Shown here piece by piece: positions 42,386 to 50,810 of a DNA stretch of 64,000 bases. The notes below the pieces were generated by a model that saw only the letters and a list, made by a program, of their open reading frames with translations, was not told where the DNA came from and ran no database searches. The position numbers and the translations under genes are program-made. Position 1 is the stretch's first letter, and every line of letters begins with the position of its first letter. The stretch is from Vibrio harveyi NBRC 15634 = ATCC 14126 = KCTC 12724 (GTDB lineage Bacteria; Pseudomonadota; Gammaproteobacteria; Enterobacterales; Vibrionaceae). Where the stretch lies: positions 1 through 64,000 of the forward strand of contig NZ_BCUF01000033.1 in the NCBI RefSeq assembly GCF_001591145.1, read 5' to 3'.

Positions 42386-43789
42386 ATGGAAAGCAGAGGC
42401 TTAGGACGAGGTTTAAAAGTGGAAGAGAGACGTCAGTTACTACATAAAGGATTGAAAGCAGCCGTATTTGGTATCCCGCTGCTGGCCATAGGCTTAACGA
42501 TTAACAGCTCAGTGCTAATGACCGATGCGGGTTACAGCTATGTGCATCAGAACAACATCACCGGTGAATTGGATGTATTCACGGAGCCGGGCATTCATTT
42601 TCGTATGCCGTTCCTGTCTAAGATCACCAAGTATGACCAAGTGATCACAGTGTCATTTGGTAACAGCAAGGGCGAGGATTTTTATCAACGCCTTGATGCG
42701 GTGCAGGTTCGCTTTGCCGATACCTACATTGGTCAAATTCCGGTGACATTCCGCTTTAAGCTCAGCAATGATCCTGAAGCGGTTAAGAAGATGCACAAAG
42801 AGTTCCGCAACAACAGCAACCTTATCGATGCTCTGTTGGTGAAGAACGCACGTAACGTGACAGTGATTACCGCGACCCAGTACACGGGGGAAGAGTTCTT
42901 CCAAGGTGGTTTGAACCAGTTCAAATCCAAATTGGGTGATCAACTGCGTGAAGGCATTTATCTGACTGAGCGTCGTCAGGTAGAAGTGGAAGAGCTAGAC
43001 CTTGCTCCAGTAGGTGCTAACCAATCGAATGCGAACCAACTGCAACGTACTAACCAATTGGTGTGGAAGACGGTTCCGGTTGTGGATGGAACAGGGCAAC
43101 CAATCCGACAGGATAACCCGCTACAGCAATACGGTATTCAAGTGACGCAGGTGACCATCGGTGACCCGCAGCCAGAGAAACAGCTTGATCAGTTGTTGGC
43201 AGATAAGAAGCGTCTAGTTGCCGACCGTATTCGTGCGATTCAGGAGCAAGAGACCTCCAAAGCACAAGCAGAGACTGAGCAGTTACGTAAAGAGATTCAA
43301 CGTACTCGTGAAGTACAAGATGCTCAGCGTAGCAAAGAGCTCGCGATCATCGCACAGCAAAAAGAAGTCGAAGTTGCGCGTCAAATTGCGGAGCGTGAAA
43401 TTGTTGAAGTAGAGAAAACTAAGCGACTGGCTGAGGTGGAAAAAGAGAAAGAGCTAGCAGTAGCGGAAGCTAACCTAGCGATTCAAAAAGCCAATGCTTT
43501 GTCTGCGGAATTTGAAGCAAAAGCGATTCTTGAAAAAGGTCGTGCAGAAGCGGAAGTCTTGAAAGCGAAGTATGCGGCACTGGGTGCAAACCGAGAAGTG
43601 TACTTGGCCGAGTTGAATCGAGACGTGGCGAACTCGCTGTACAACAACCTGCAAAACTTCCAAGTGCAGATGCCACAAAACTACATTGGTGGTGGTGAAG
43701 AAACAGGTCTGAAAACCAACCTTGATGTGATTACTGGCTTTGGCGCGTTGGGCTTAATGGACCAAACTAAGAAGGTCACACAGCAATAA
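42386..43789 (+). CDS. SPFH/prohibitin-domain membrane protein
   Basis: A 467-residue protein with a cytoplasmic N-terminal tail, one membrane helix (about 26-46, AAVFGIPLLAIGLTINSSVL), an SPFH domain (about 50-290) and a long charged coiled coil (about 295-410, rich in Glu, Lys, Arg, Ala: EKTKRLAEVEKEKELAVAEA). It ends in a Gly-rich tail. The shape is that of flotillin/prohibitin-like scaffolds that organise membrane domains or proteases, but partners are unknown; no NfeD-type gene is adjacent. AAAGGAGA precedes the start. Confidence 0.85.
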   Translation: MESRGLGRGLKVEERRQLLHKGLKAAVFGIPLLAIGLTINSSVLMTDAGYSYVHQNNITGELDVFTEPGIHFRMPFLSKITKYDQVITVSFGNSKGEDFYQRLDAVQVRFADTYIGQIPVTFRFKLSNDPEAVKKMHKEFRNNSNLIDALLVKNARNVTVITATQYTGEEFFQGGLNQFKSKLGDQLREGIYLTERRQVEVEELDLAPVGANQSNANQLQRTNQLVWKTVPVVDGTGQPIRQDNPLQQYGIQVTQVTIGDPQPEKQLDQLLADKKRLVADRIRAIQEQETSKAQAETEQLRKEIQRTREVQDAQRSKELAIIAQQKEVEVARQIAEREIVEVEKTKRLAEVEKEKELAVAEANLAIQKANALSAEFEAKAILEKGRAEAEVLKAKYAALGANREVYLAELNRDVANSLYNNLQNFQVQMPQNYIGGGEETGLKTNLDVITGFGALGLMDQTKKVTQQ

Positions 43790-43845
43790 GATCATGGGTG
43801 GTCAAAAGCTCAAAAAGCAAAAAGATCATAGGTGACTAAAAGCTC
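43788..43845 (+). repeat. Tandem 34-bp imperfect duplication
   Basis: AAGATCATGGGTGGTCAAAA... (43788-43811) recurs 34 bases later (43822-43845) with 20 of 24 bases conserved. The first copy overlaps the stop codon of the SPFH gene. It looks like a short local duplication in the 3' untranslated region. Confidence 0.6.
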
Positions 43846-43874
43846 TGATAACTGTACAAATCAGAGTAACGCAA

Positions 43875-43906
43875 AGGCTGATACGAGTTATCAGCCTCTC
43901 TTTTTT
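43875..43906 (+). terminator. Terminator of the SPFH gene
   Basis: A 9-bp stem AGGCTGATA / TATCAGCCT with loop CGAGT, followed by CTCTTTTTT. Confidence 0.85.
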
Positions 43907-44032
43907 GTTGGTGAAATACGGCTGAATATTTGCGCTTTATCTCAATATCACATTGATTTTATGAAGATAAAAAGGCGAGGGTGAAATTTGTGGCTATAGT
44001 GAATCAACATCCAACAAGCGCAAGGAAGCACT

Positions 44033-44716
44033 ATGTCTACTCAAGAGCAACACCATCCACTCAATGATTATGTGGAATACCCTCCGCAAGAAATGGCAGC
44101 AAGAGCTGTACATAATCTTGAGCAACTTCAGCGCCGTCATTCCATTCGAAGTTTCTCTGATCGCCCAGTTGCGAAAGAAGTGATTGAGCACTGTATTAGA
44201 GCGGCAGGTACGGCACCTAGTGGGGCAAACCATCAACCTTGGCATTTCGTTGCGATTAACCGTGCAGAAGTGAAAGGGCAGATCCGCCAAGCCGCTGAAG
44301 AATTAGAACGTTCTTTCTATGAAGGTCGAGCTGGGCAAGAATGGTTAGATGCACTGAAACCACTCGGCACGAATGCCAGTAAGCCGTATTTGGAAAAAGC
44401 GCCGTGGCTGATCGCTGTGTTTTCGCAAAAGAAAGGTGGCATGAGCAATGATGGGGAACAAACCAATTATTACGTACACGAGTCAGTAGGGATTGCCACA
44501 GGCTTTTTGCTTCAAGCATTGCATAACGCCGGTTTGGGTACCTTGACTCACACGCCAAAGCCGATGAGTTTCTTGAGTAAGATTTGTGGGCGAGACAACG
44601 ATGTTGACCGTCCATACATGTTGATTGTGACCGGTTATCCGGAAGAAAACGCAACCATTCCAGAACATGCAATGCACAAAAAGTCACTGGATGAAATCGC
44701 GACCTTTATTGAATAG
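44033..44716 (+). CDS. Nitroreductase family FMN enzyme
   Basis: A 227-residue flavin oxidoreductase. It has the FMN-binding opening RRHSIRSFSDRPV and the substrate-side TAPSGANHQPWHF, plus the dimer and cofactor region ESVGIATGFLLQALHNAGLGTLT. The sequence resembles the branch that includes iodotyrosine deiodinase and BluB-like proteins more than classical nitroreductases, but the substrate cannot be deduced. It is a single gene convergent with frd. Confidence 0.85.
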   Translation: MSTQEQHHPLNDYVEYPPQEMAARAVHNLEQLQRRHSIRSFSDRPVAKEVIEHCIRAAGTAPSGANHQPWHFVAINRAEVKGQIRQAAEELERSFYEGRAGQEWLDALKPLGTNASKPYLEKAPWLIAVFSQKKGGMSNDGEQTNYYVHESVGIATGFLLQALHNAGLGTLTHTPKPMSFLSKICGRDNDVDRPYMLIVTGYPEENATIPEHAMHKKSLDEIATFIE

Positions 44717-44761
44717 TGTCTGAAACGAATAGCGCTGACGATAAACCAAATAACAGGCAAT

Positions 44762-44790
44762 AAAAAAGCTGGCGAGGCGCCAGCTTTTTT
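44762..44790. terminator. Shared terminator of the nitroreductase gene and frd operon
   Basis: A perfect 13-bp stem AAAAAAGCTGGCG / CGCCAGCTTTTTT with a 3-base loop. Confidence 0.92.
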
Positions 44791-44807
44791 CATTTTCCGT
44801 CAGCGTC

Positions 44808-45185
44808 TTAAATCATGAAGATAAAGACGACAGCCAGTGCAGAGATAAGACCTGCAAACGCGTAACATGCGATCTTACCTACCACCCCCGTGTGGAATTT
44901 AAGGTCGTGCATGCCGTGGTGTACACGGTGCATTGCATGCCACATTGGCAGTGCTAGCGTACCGATGATGAACAGTGCACCAATGATGCTGGTTGCGAAT
45001 TCAGATACGCGCTCGTAGCTCATTGCTTCTGCATCAATCACACCTAGTGGAACTAGGATGCCGAGTACGAGTACCGTGATTGGCGTGATCATTGCGAACC
45101 AAGTACCACCGGCACCAAATAGACCCCACCAGATTGGCTCATCAGAACGTTTCGGTGCTGTATTAACACTATAATTTGGTTTCAT
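44808..45185 (-). CDS. frdD: Fumarate reductase membrane anchor FrdD
   Basis: A 125-residue hydrophobic subunit with three membrane helices that, with FrdC, anchors the enzyme and binds menaquinol. It contains MWHAMHRVHHGMHDLKFH, the conserved His-rich region of FrdD. It is the last gene of frdABCD, 12 bases after frdC. Confidence 0.95.
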   Translation of the reverse strand: MKPNYSVNTAPKRSDEPIWWGLFGAGGTWFAMITPITVLVLGILVPLGVIDAEAMSYERVSEFATSIIGALFIIGTLALPMWHAMHRVHHGMHDLKFHTGVVGKIACYAFAGLISALAVVFIFMI

Positions 45186-45197
45186 TACTCAAGCTCC

Positions 45198-45581
45198 TTA
45201 CATCACGATGAGAACGATCAGTGAGATGAACGCAACTGCTGCCCACTGAGTCAGAACGATGATTTTCTTATCCACTGGTTTGCCTTTCAGACGAATTGGC
45301 ATAACCTGTGGCATCATGCTGAAGAAAGTTTGTGCGTGGAACAGGCTACCTAGTAGTGCAACGATGTTGATCGCTACCACGATAGGGTTTGCCATGAACT
45401 CCAACCAACCTTGCCAAGCTTCAGGACCTTTCACTAGAGAACCTAGACCGAAAGTCAGGAAGATAGTGAACAGGATTAGAGGAAGCACAGTTGCTTCACG
45501 TAGCATGTAGAAGCGGTAGAAAGGATGGTTCTTCCACCAAGTGCGTTTTACTTCACGAACGTAAGGTTTACGGTTGCTCAT
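45198..45581 (-). CDS. frdC: Fumarate reductase membrane anchor FrdC
   Basis: A 127-residue membrane subunit with three helices, starting SNRKPYVREVKRTWWKNHPFYRFYMLREAT, typical for FrdC including the conserved Arg and Glu near the quinone site. It starts two bases after the frdB stop codon, so coupled translation is likely. Confidence 0.95.
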   Translation of the reverse strand: MSNRKPYVREVKRTWWKNHPFYRFYMLREATVLPLILFTIFLTFGLGSLVKGPEAWQGWLEFMANPIVVAINIVALLGSLFHAQTFFSMMPQVMPIRLKGKPVDKKIIVLTQWAAVAFISLIVLIVM

Positions 45582-45583
45582 CC

Positions 45584-46342
45584 TTATGCCTCCACTTTTT
45601 TCGGTGAACCATCAGGTTTCAACATAGCAATTACGAAGTCCATAGAAGACTCTACTTTGCCTTGGTTTACTGCCGCTGCAGGATCTACGCTCTTCGGACA
45701 AACTTCAGAACAGTAACCTACGAACGTACAACCCCAAGCGCCGTTTTCACCGTTGATCAGCTTCATGCGCTCATCTTTACCGTTGTCACGGCTGTCTAGG
45801 TTGTAACGGTGTGCCAGAGTTAGAGCAGCAGGACCGATGAACTCAGGGTTCAAACCAAACTGAGGACATGCTGCGTAGCACAGACCACAGTTGATACAGC
45901 CAGCAAACTGCTTGTATTTCGCCATTTGCTCAGGCGTTTGCAGGTTTGTGCCGTCTTCTGGTTTGCGGTCGTTACCAATGATGTAAGGTTTGATAGCTTC
46001 TAAGCGCTCGATGAACGGCGTCATGTCCACGATCAAGTCTTTCTCGATTGGGAAGTTTGCTAGTGGCTCGATAGTCACGCCATTCGGGTAATCACGTAGG
46101 AAGCTCTTACAAGCTAGCTTAGGCACGTTGTTTACCATAATGCCGCAAGAACCACAGATCGCCATACGACAAGACCAGCGGTAAGACAGATCTTTGTCTA
46201 GGTGATCTTTGATGTAACCAAGCGCATCAAGCACAGACATGGTTTCATCAAAAGGTACTTCGAACGTTTGAGTATATGGTTCTGCGTCCTTCTCTGGGTC
46301 GTAACGCAGAATGTCGACTTTTTGAATGCGGTTTGATGACAT
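45584..46342 (-). CDS. frdB: Fumarate reductase iron-sulphur subunit FrdB
   Basis: A 252-residue electron carrier between quinol and flavin. It has the [2Fe-2S] motif CRMAICGSCGIMVNN and the ferredoxin-type cysteines in CINCGLCYAACPQ and CSEVCPKSV for the other two clusters. Its ATG overlaps the frdA stop codon by one base. Confidence 0.97.
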   Translation of the reverse strand: MSSNRIQKVDILRYDPEKDAEPYTQTFEVPFDETMSVLDALGYIKDHLDKDLSYRWSCRMAICGSCGIMVNNVPKLACKSFLRDYPNGVTIEPLANFPIEKDLIVDMTPFIERLEAIKPYIIGNDRKPEDGTNLQTPEQMAKYKQFAGCINCGLCYAACPQFGLNPEFIGPAALTLAHRYNLDSRDNGKDERMKLINGENGAWGCTFVGYCSEVCPKSVDPAAAVNQGKVESSMDFVIAMLKPDGSPKKVEA

Positions 46343-48162
46343 TATGCTTGCTCCTCTGCCTTCTTCGCTTCTGCTTCAGCGGCTTTTTCAGCTGCTGCTG
46401 CTTTCTCTGCTGCTTCACCGTATAGACGTGCTTTAGGCTGTGACTTAGTAATTGTCACGTTGCTGTAGTCGATACTTGGTGCTGCATCTTCTTTGAAGAA
46501 AGCAAGCGAGTGTTTCAGGAAGTTCACGTCATCACGCTCTGTACAACCATCGTCTAGACGTTGGTGCGCACCACGAGATTCTTTACGCAGGATTGCAGAG
46601 TGAACCATCGCTTCTGCGACTTCTAGACCGTAGCCCACTTCAATAGCGTAAAGAAGGTCAGTGTTGAACACTTTGCCTTTGTCTTTGATGCTGATTTTCT
46701 TGTAACGCTCTTTCAGCTCAGTGATTTTCTCGATGGTTGCTTGCATCAAGTCTTCTTGGCGGTAGATACCACAACCTGCTTCCATGGTGTGACCCATTTC
46801 AGTACGGATATCTGCCCAGTTTTCATCACCTTCTTGGTTCATTAGAGCGGCAATGCGGTCTTCAACTGCTTTCACCTGAGTCGCGATAGACTCTTCGTTC
46901 CAGCCTTTGAATTCTGCAGCACGTTTCACCGCTTGTTCACCCGCAACGCGACCAAATACCACGAACTCAGCCAGCGAGTTAGAACCTAGACGGTTTGCAC
47001 CGTGAAGACCAACAGACGCACATTCGCCAACCGCGAATAGACCTTTAATGCGAGTTTCACATTCGCCGTTGGTTTCAATACCACCCATGGTGTAGTGAAC
47101 CGTTGGACGAATTGGAATTGGCTCTTTTGCTGGGTCAACGTTCACGTAAGCTTTCGCTAGCTCACAAATGAATGGTAGACGCTCTTGTAGATACTCTTCA
47201 CCTAGGTGGCGAAGGTCTAGGTGCACCACATCACCAAGAGGGTGTTTGATGGTGTTGCCTTTCTGTTGTTCGTGCCAGAAAGCTTGAGAAACTTTGTCAC
47301 GAGGACCCAGTTCCATGTATTTGTTCTTAGGTTGACCCACTGGAGTCTCAGGACCCATACCGTAGTCTTGTAGGTAACGGTAGCCGTCTTTGTTGACGAT
47401 GATACCGCCTTCACCACGACAACCTTCAGTCATCAGGATACCAGTGCCAGGAAGACCTGTTGGGTGGTACTGAACGAATTCCATATCACGTAGAGGAACG
47501 CCGTGACGGTAAGCCATCGCCATGCCATCGCCCGTTACGATACCGCCGTTGGTGTTACAGTGGTAAACGCGACCTGCGCCACCCGTTGCTAGTACGACAG
47601 ACTTCGCCTTAATCGTAACCAGTTCACCTTCAGACATGTGGATTGCAATCAGACCTTGTACTTCACCTTCATCAACAAGCAAGTCGACAACAAAGTACTC
47701 ATCAAAGCGCTTGATGTTGTCGTACTTCATCGACGTCTGGAATAGCGTGTGAAGCATGTGGAAGCCAGTTTTATCTGCAGCGAACCAAGTACGTTCAACC
47801 TTCATACCACCAAAGCGGCGTACGTTGACTTCACCGTTCTCTTTACGACTCCATGGGCAACCCCATTGCTCCATTTGGATCATTTCGCGAGTCGCGTTCT
47901 CTACAAAGTATTCAACAACGTCCTGTTCACATAGCCAGTCACCACCGCCAACAGTGTCGTTGAAGTGGTTGTCTAAGCTATCTTCATCCTTGATAACTGC
48001 TGCTGAGCCACCTTCTGCAGCAACCGTGTGGGAGCGCATTGGGTAAACTTTAGAAATAAGTGCTACTTCTAAGTCCGGGTTTGCTTCAGCCGCTGCAATA
48101 GCAGTACGAAGACCAGCGCCGCCTGCGCCGATGACTGCGATATCTGTGGTGATAATTTGCAC
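46342..48162 (-). CDS. frdA: Fumarate reductase flavoprotein subunit FrdA
   Basis: The catalytic subunit reducing fumarate to succinate in anaerobic respiration. The 606-residue protein has the FAD fold (VIGAGGAGLRTAIAAAE), the covalent flavin histidine in RSHTVAAEGG (His45), the active-site HPTGLPGTGILMTEGCRGEGG and HYTMGGI. It begins with GTG, supported by TGGAGGA seven bases upstream. The last 20 or so residues are an Ala/Glu/Lys repeat (EKAAAAEKAAEAEAKKAEEQ) not needed for catalysis. A CRP-like site lies upstream. Confidence 0.97.
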   Translation of the reverse strand: MQIITTDIAVIGAGGAGLRTAIAAAEANPDLEVALISKVYPMRSHTVAAEGGSAAVIKDEDSLDNHFNDTVGGGDWLCEQDVVEYFVENATREMIQMEQWGCPWSRKENGEVNVRRFGGMKVERTWFAADKTGFHMLHTLFQTSMKYDNIKRFDEYFVVDLLVDEGEVQGLIAIHMSEGELVTIKAKSVVLATGGAGRVYHCNTNGGIVTGDGMAMAYRHGVPLRDMEFVQYHPTGLPGTGILMTEGCRGEGGIIVNKDGYRYLQDYGMGPETPVGQPKNKYMELGPRDKVSQAFWHEQQKGNTIKHPLGDVVHLDLRHLGEEYLQERLPFICELAKAYVNVDPAKEPIPIRPTVHYTMGGIETNGECETRIKGLFAVGECASVGLHGANRLGSNSLAEFVVFGRVAGEQAVKRAAEFKGWNEESIATQVKAVEDRIAALMNQEGDENWADIRTEMGHTMEAGCGIYRQEDLMQATIEKITELKERYKKISIKDKGKVFNTDLLYAIEVGYGLEVAEAMVHSAILRKESRGAHQRLDDGCTERDDVNFLKHSLAFFKEDAAPSIDYSNVTITKSQPKARLYGEAAEKAAAAEKAAEAEAKKAEEQA

Positions 48163-48611
48163 AGTTATCCTCCAGTGTGTGATTGCGGAAATCCGCTTGT
48201 TATTGTGAGTGTGAGGGAAGGGTTTTAAGGCAATCCCTCAAAAGTAGTAGGGTTAGTGTAGGGGAGCCTTATGGCAGAAAAATTGATGTATTTGGGTTTT
48301 TTCTCCGGTAATGCACACAAGAGCATAGAAATTCTAGGTTATGTGACTGCTATCACGGCACGAAACGGTTGAGGGATAAACGTAAACTCGGTCAATGTTA
48401 CATAGGTGTTGCACGACATTACCCTCATTGATAATAGGATTAATTGTGAGTGTTTTTTGTACTGTGGAACGTGAAATGCTTGCTTCAGTTTTAATCGAGT
48501 TTTATTCGTATTTAGACGGATGAAATTAAGAGGAATCCCCTATCGATGAACTAGGCAAAGCGTGCCAAAATTGCTATTTTCCTCGCTCACCAATGTATTG
48601 AGACTCTTGTT
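48163..48611. other. Divergent control region between frdA and epmA
   Basis: About 450 bases. Apart from the CRP-like site at 48342-48357 I see no gene, terminator or good FNR box (the nearest candidate, TTGATAATAGGATTAA, fails in its right half). Confidence 0.5.
48342..48357. promoter_or_regulatory. Putative CRP site upstream of frdA
   Basis: TGTGACTGCTATCACG matches TGTGA-N6-TCACA at nine of ten informative positions. It lies about 180 bases before the frdA start codon and about 255 before epmA; frdA is the more likely target. Confidence 0.5.
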
Positions 48612-49583
48612 ATGCAAACGACCTGGCAACCTACCGCTTCTATGGAACAACTTCGTCAACGTGCTGCGTTGATCACCGCTATTCGTCAATTCTTTGCCGA
48701 GCGAAAGGTGATGGAAGTTGACACGCCAGCCATGAGTCACGCCACGGTGACCGACATTCATTTGCATACCTTCCAAACAGAGTTTGTTGGACCGGGCTAT
48801 GCCGACGGCAGCAAACTGTTCTTTATGACCAGCCCTGAATTCCATATGAAGCGCTTGTTGGCGGCGGGCAGCGGCTGTATCTACCAAATTAACAAAGCGT
48901 TTCGTAACGAAGAGAATGGTCGTCATCACAACCCCGAGTTCACCATGCTGGAGTGGTACCGGATTGGTTTTGATCACCATAAGTTGATGGATGAGATGGA
49001 TGACCTACTTCAACTGGTGCTGAAGTGTGGTGCGGCAGAACGTATGACTTACCAGCAAGCTTTTATTGATGTGCTAGGTGTGTGCCCTTTAGAAGGCTCT
49101 ATGCAAGAGCTAAAAGTGGTCGCAGCTAAGCTAGGGCTAAGTGATATTGCTGAGCCTGAGGAGGATCGCGATACCTTGCTGCAACTACTTTTCAGTATTG
49201 GTGTCGAAGCTAAGATTGGTCAACAAGCGCCTGCATTTGTGTATGACTTCCCTGCATCGCAGGCGGCGCTGGCAAAAATCAACCCGCAAGACAACCGAGT
49301 GGCGGATCGCTTCGAGGTGTACTTCAAAGGCATTGAGCTGGCGAACGGTTTCCACGAGCTGGACAACCCGAAAGAGCAATTGGCGCGTTTTGAACAAGAT
49401 AATGCTAAGCGTCTGGAAATGGGTTTAAAACCACAGCCGATTGATTACCATTTGATTGGCGCATTAGAAGCAGGTTTGCCAGATTGCGCAGGTGTGGCGT
49501 TAGGCGTTGATCGCCTGATCATGTTGGCGCTGGGTTGTGACCATATCGACCAAGTGACCGCTTTTCCATTCCCTATTGCTTAA
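48612..49583 (+). CDS. epmA: EF-P lysyltransferase EpmA
   Basis: A lysyl-tRNA-synthetase-like enzyme that ligates beta-lysine to Lys34 of EF-P. The 323-residue protein has class II motifs (motif 2 FRNEENGRHHNPEFTMLEW, motif 3 GVALGVDRLIMLALG) but no anticodon-binding domain, which separates it from lysyl-tRNA synthetase. It is divergent from frdABCD as in E. coli and heads a likely operon with the VanZ-like and TetR genes. Confidence 0.96.
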   Translation: MQTTWQPTASMEQLRQRAALITAIRQFFAERKVMEVDTPAMSHATVTDIHLHTFQTEFVGPGYADGSKLFFMTSPEFHMKRLLAAGSGCIYQINKAFRNEENGRHHNPEFTMLEWYRIGFDHHKLMDEMDDLLQLVLKCGAAERMTYQQAFIDVLGVCPLEGSMQELKVVAAKLGLSDIAEPEEDRDTLLQLLFSIGVEAKIGQQAPAFVYDFPASQAALAKINPQDNRVADRFEVYFKGIELANGFHELDNPKEQLARFEQDNAKRLEMGLKPQPIDYHLIGALEAGLPDCAGVALGVDRLIMLALGCDHIDQVTAFPFPIA

Positions 49584-49592
49584 GGATAAATA

Positions 49593-49967
49593 ATGAACCT
49601 GACTGCTGGACGTTTGGTGCTGCTTAGTTATGCGACTTTGATTGCGTACTTGTCTCTGAGCTCGGGAGAGTTGCAAGATTGGGGCAACATTGCATATTTG
49701 GATAAGATGCAGCATGCGATGGCGTACAGTGGTTTTGGTTTCTTGGGAGGCTTCTGTGTCGCAAATTGGCGTCAGCGTTGGATTGTGGCACTGAGTATTC
49801 TTTTATTCAGCGCTGTGATTGAAGTATTACAAGGTTATGTGGGGCGCCAAACGTCTTGGCACGACTTGATTGCGAACTCGATTGGTATTCTAACTGGTCT
49901 GCTATGTTACCGTATTTGGAGCCTCTATCGACCTAGGTTGGTGAAGTCGCTATACTCGATTCGTTAA
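49593..49967 (+). CDS. VanZ family membrane protein
   Basis: A 124-residue protein with three to four membrane helices and the VanZ-type motifs DKMQHAMAYSGFGFL and the C-terminal QTSWHDLIANSIGILTG. VanZ-like proteins are named after a teicoplanin-resistance protein, but most have no known role. It starts nine bases after epmA with AAGGAT, so it should be co-transcribed. Confidence 0.85.
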   Translation: MNLTAGRLVLLSYATLIAYLSLSSGELQDWGNIAYLDKMQHAMAYSGFGFLGGFCVANWRQRWIVALSILLFSAVIEVLQGYVGRQTSWHDLIANSIGILTGLLCYRIWSLYRPRLVKSLYSIR

Positions 49968-49988
49968 TGAAGAGGGAATACGATAACC

Positions 49989-50624
49989 ATGAAAACGCGC
50001 GACAAAATCGTCTATGCCGCACTGGAGTTGTTCAACCAACATGGTGAGCGCAATATCACAACCAATCACATTGCTGACCATATTGAAATTAGCCCAGGCA
50101 ACCTTTACTACCACTTCCGTAATAAGCAGGAAATTGTGCGTGAGATCTTCGCGCTATACTCTGCGGAACTGCTAGAACGCTTTACCCCTATTCAAGGTTC
50201 TCAAGAGAGCCTGACCATGCTGAAAAGCTACCTCGACTCGATCTTCACTTTGATGTGGAAGTACCGTTTTTTCTACGCGAATCTTCCCGAAATCCTTTCT
50301 CGAGACGAACAACTGCATGATGAATACATTGATGTTCAAGAGAAGCTGCAAGCCAACCTGATCGCGATCATGCAAGAGTTTGTGTCTTTGAAACTATTGA
50401 ATGTTGATCAAGAGCAGTTGAAATCATTGGTTTGTACACTGCACCTTATCGCGTGTAGTTGGTTAGCTTACCAGTCAGCGATGTCACCAAAGACCGAAAT
50501 TACCGAGCAAATGGTAAAACAAGGTATGCTGCAAATGCTCAATGTCGTTAAACCAGTGGCAACCGAGCAAGGTATGGAGCAATTGCTACTGCTTGAAGAA
50601 GCGGTGAGCCGACTGCACAGTTAA
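49989..50624 (+). CDS. TetR family transcriptional regulator
   Basis: A 211-residue regulator with the N-terminal helix-turn-helix (about 20-60, NITTNHIADHIEISPGNLYYHF) and an all-helical ligand/dimer domain. The TSPGNLYYHF-like recognition helix is typical of TetR proteins. It lies 21 bases after the VanZ-like gene, as the third gene of the epmA operon. Its target is unknown; a self-complementary sequence follows the gene. Confidence 0.9.
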   Translation: MKTRDKIVYAALELFNQHGERNITTNHIADHIEISPGNLYYHFRNKQEIVREIFALYSAELLERFTPIQGSQESLTMLKSYLDSIFTLMWKYRFFYANLPEILSRDEQLHDEYIDVQEKLQANLIAIMQEFVSLKLLNVDQEQLKSLVCTLHLIACSWLAYQSAMSPKTEITEQMVKQGMLQMLNVVKPVATEQGMEQLLLLEEAVSRLHS

Positions 50625-50651
50625 TACTATTTTCCCTCCTTATTAAATCTA

Positions 50652-50704
50652 GAAAATGAGAGTATGGTTCTACGCTTAAAGTTTAGAGCGCAGCTCTCAT
50701 TTTC
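50652..50704. repeat. Perfect 11-bp inverted repeat between the tetR-type and DHH genes
   Basis: GAAAATGAGAG (50652-50662) and CTCTCATTTTC (50694-50704) are exact inverse complements around 31 bases. Copies of TCCCTCCTT lie just outside on both sides (about 50633 and 50708). The distal T residues are few, so it is a poor terminator. Confidence 0.5.
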
Positions 50705-50810
50705 AACTCCCTCCTTGAGTTGACTTGCTGTGCTCATTTCGCACAATAGGATTCATGCACCCTAAAAGCATCCGTTGGGGTATGATTCTCGATAAAGGAA
50801 CTATCGTTCA

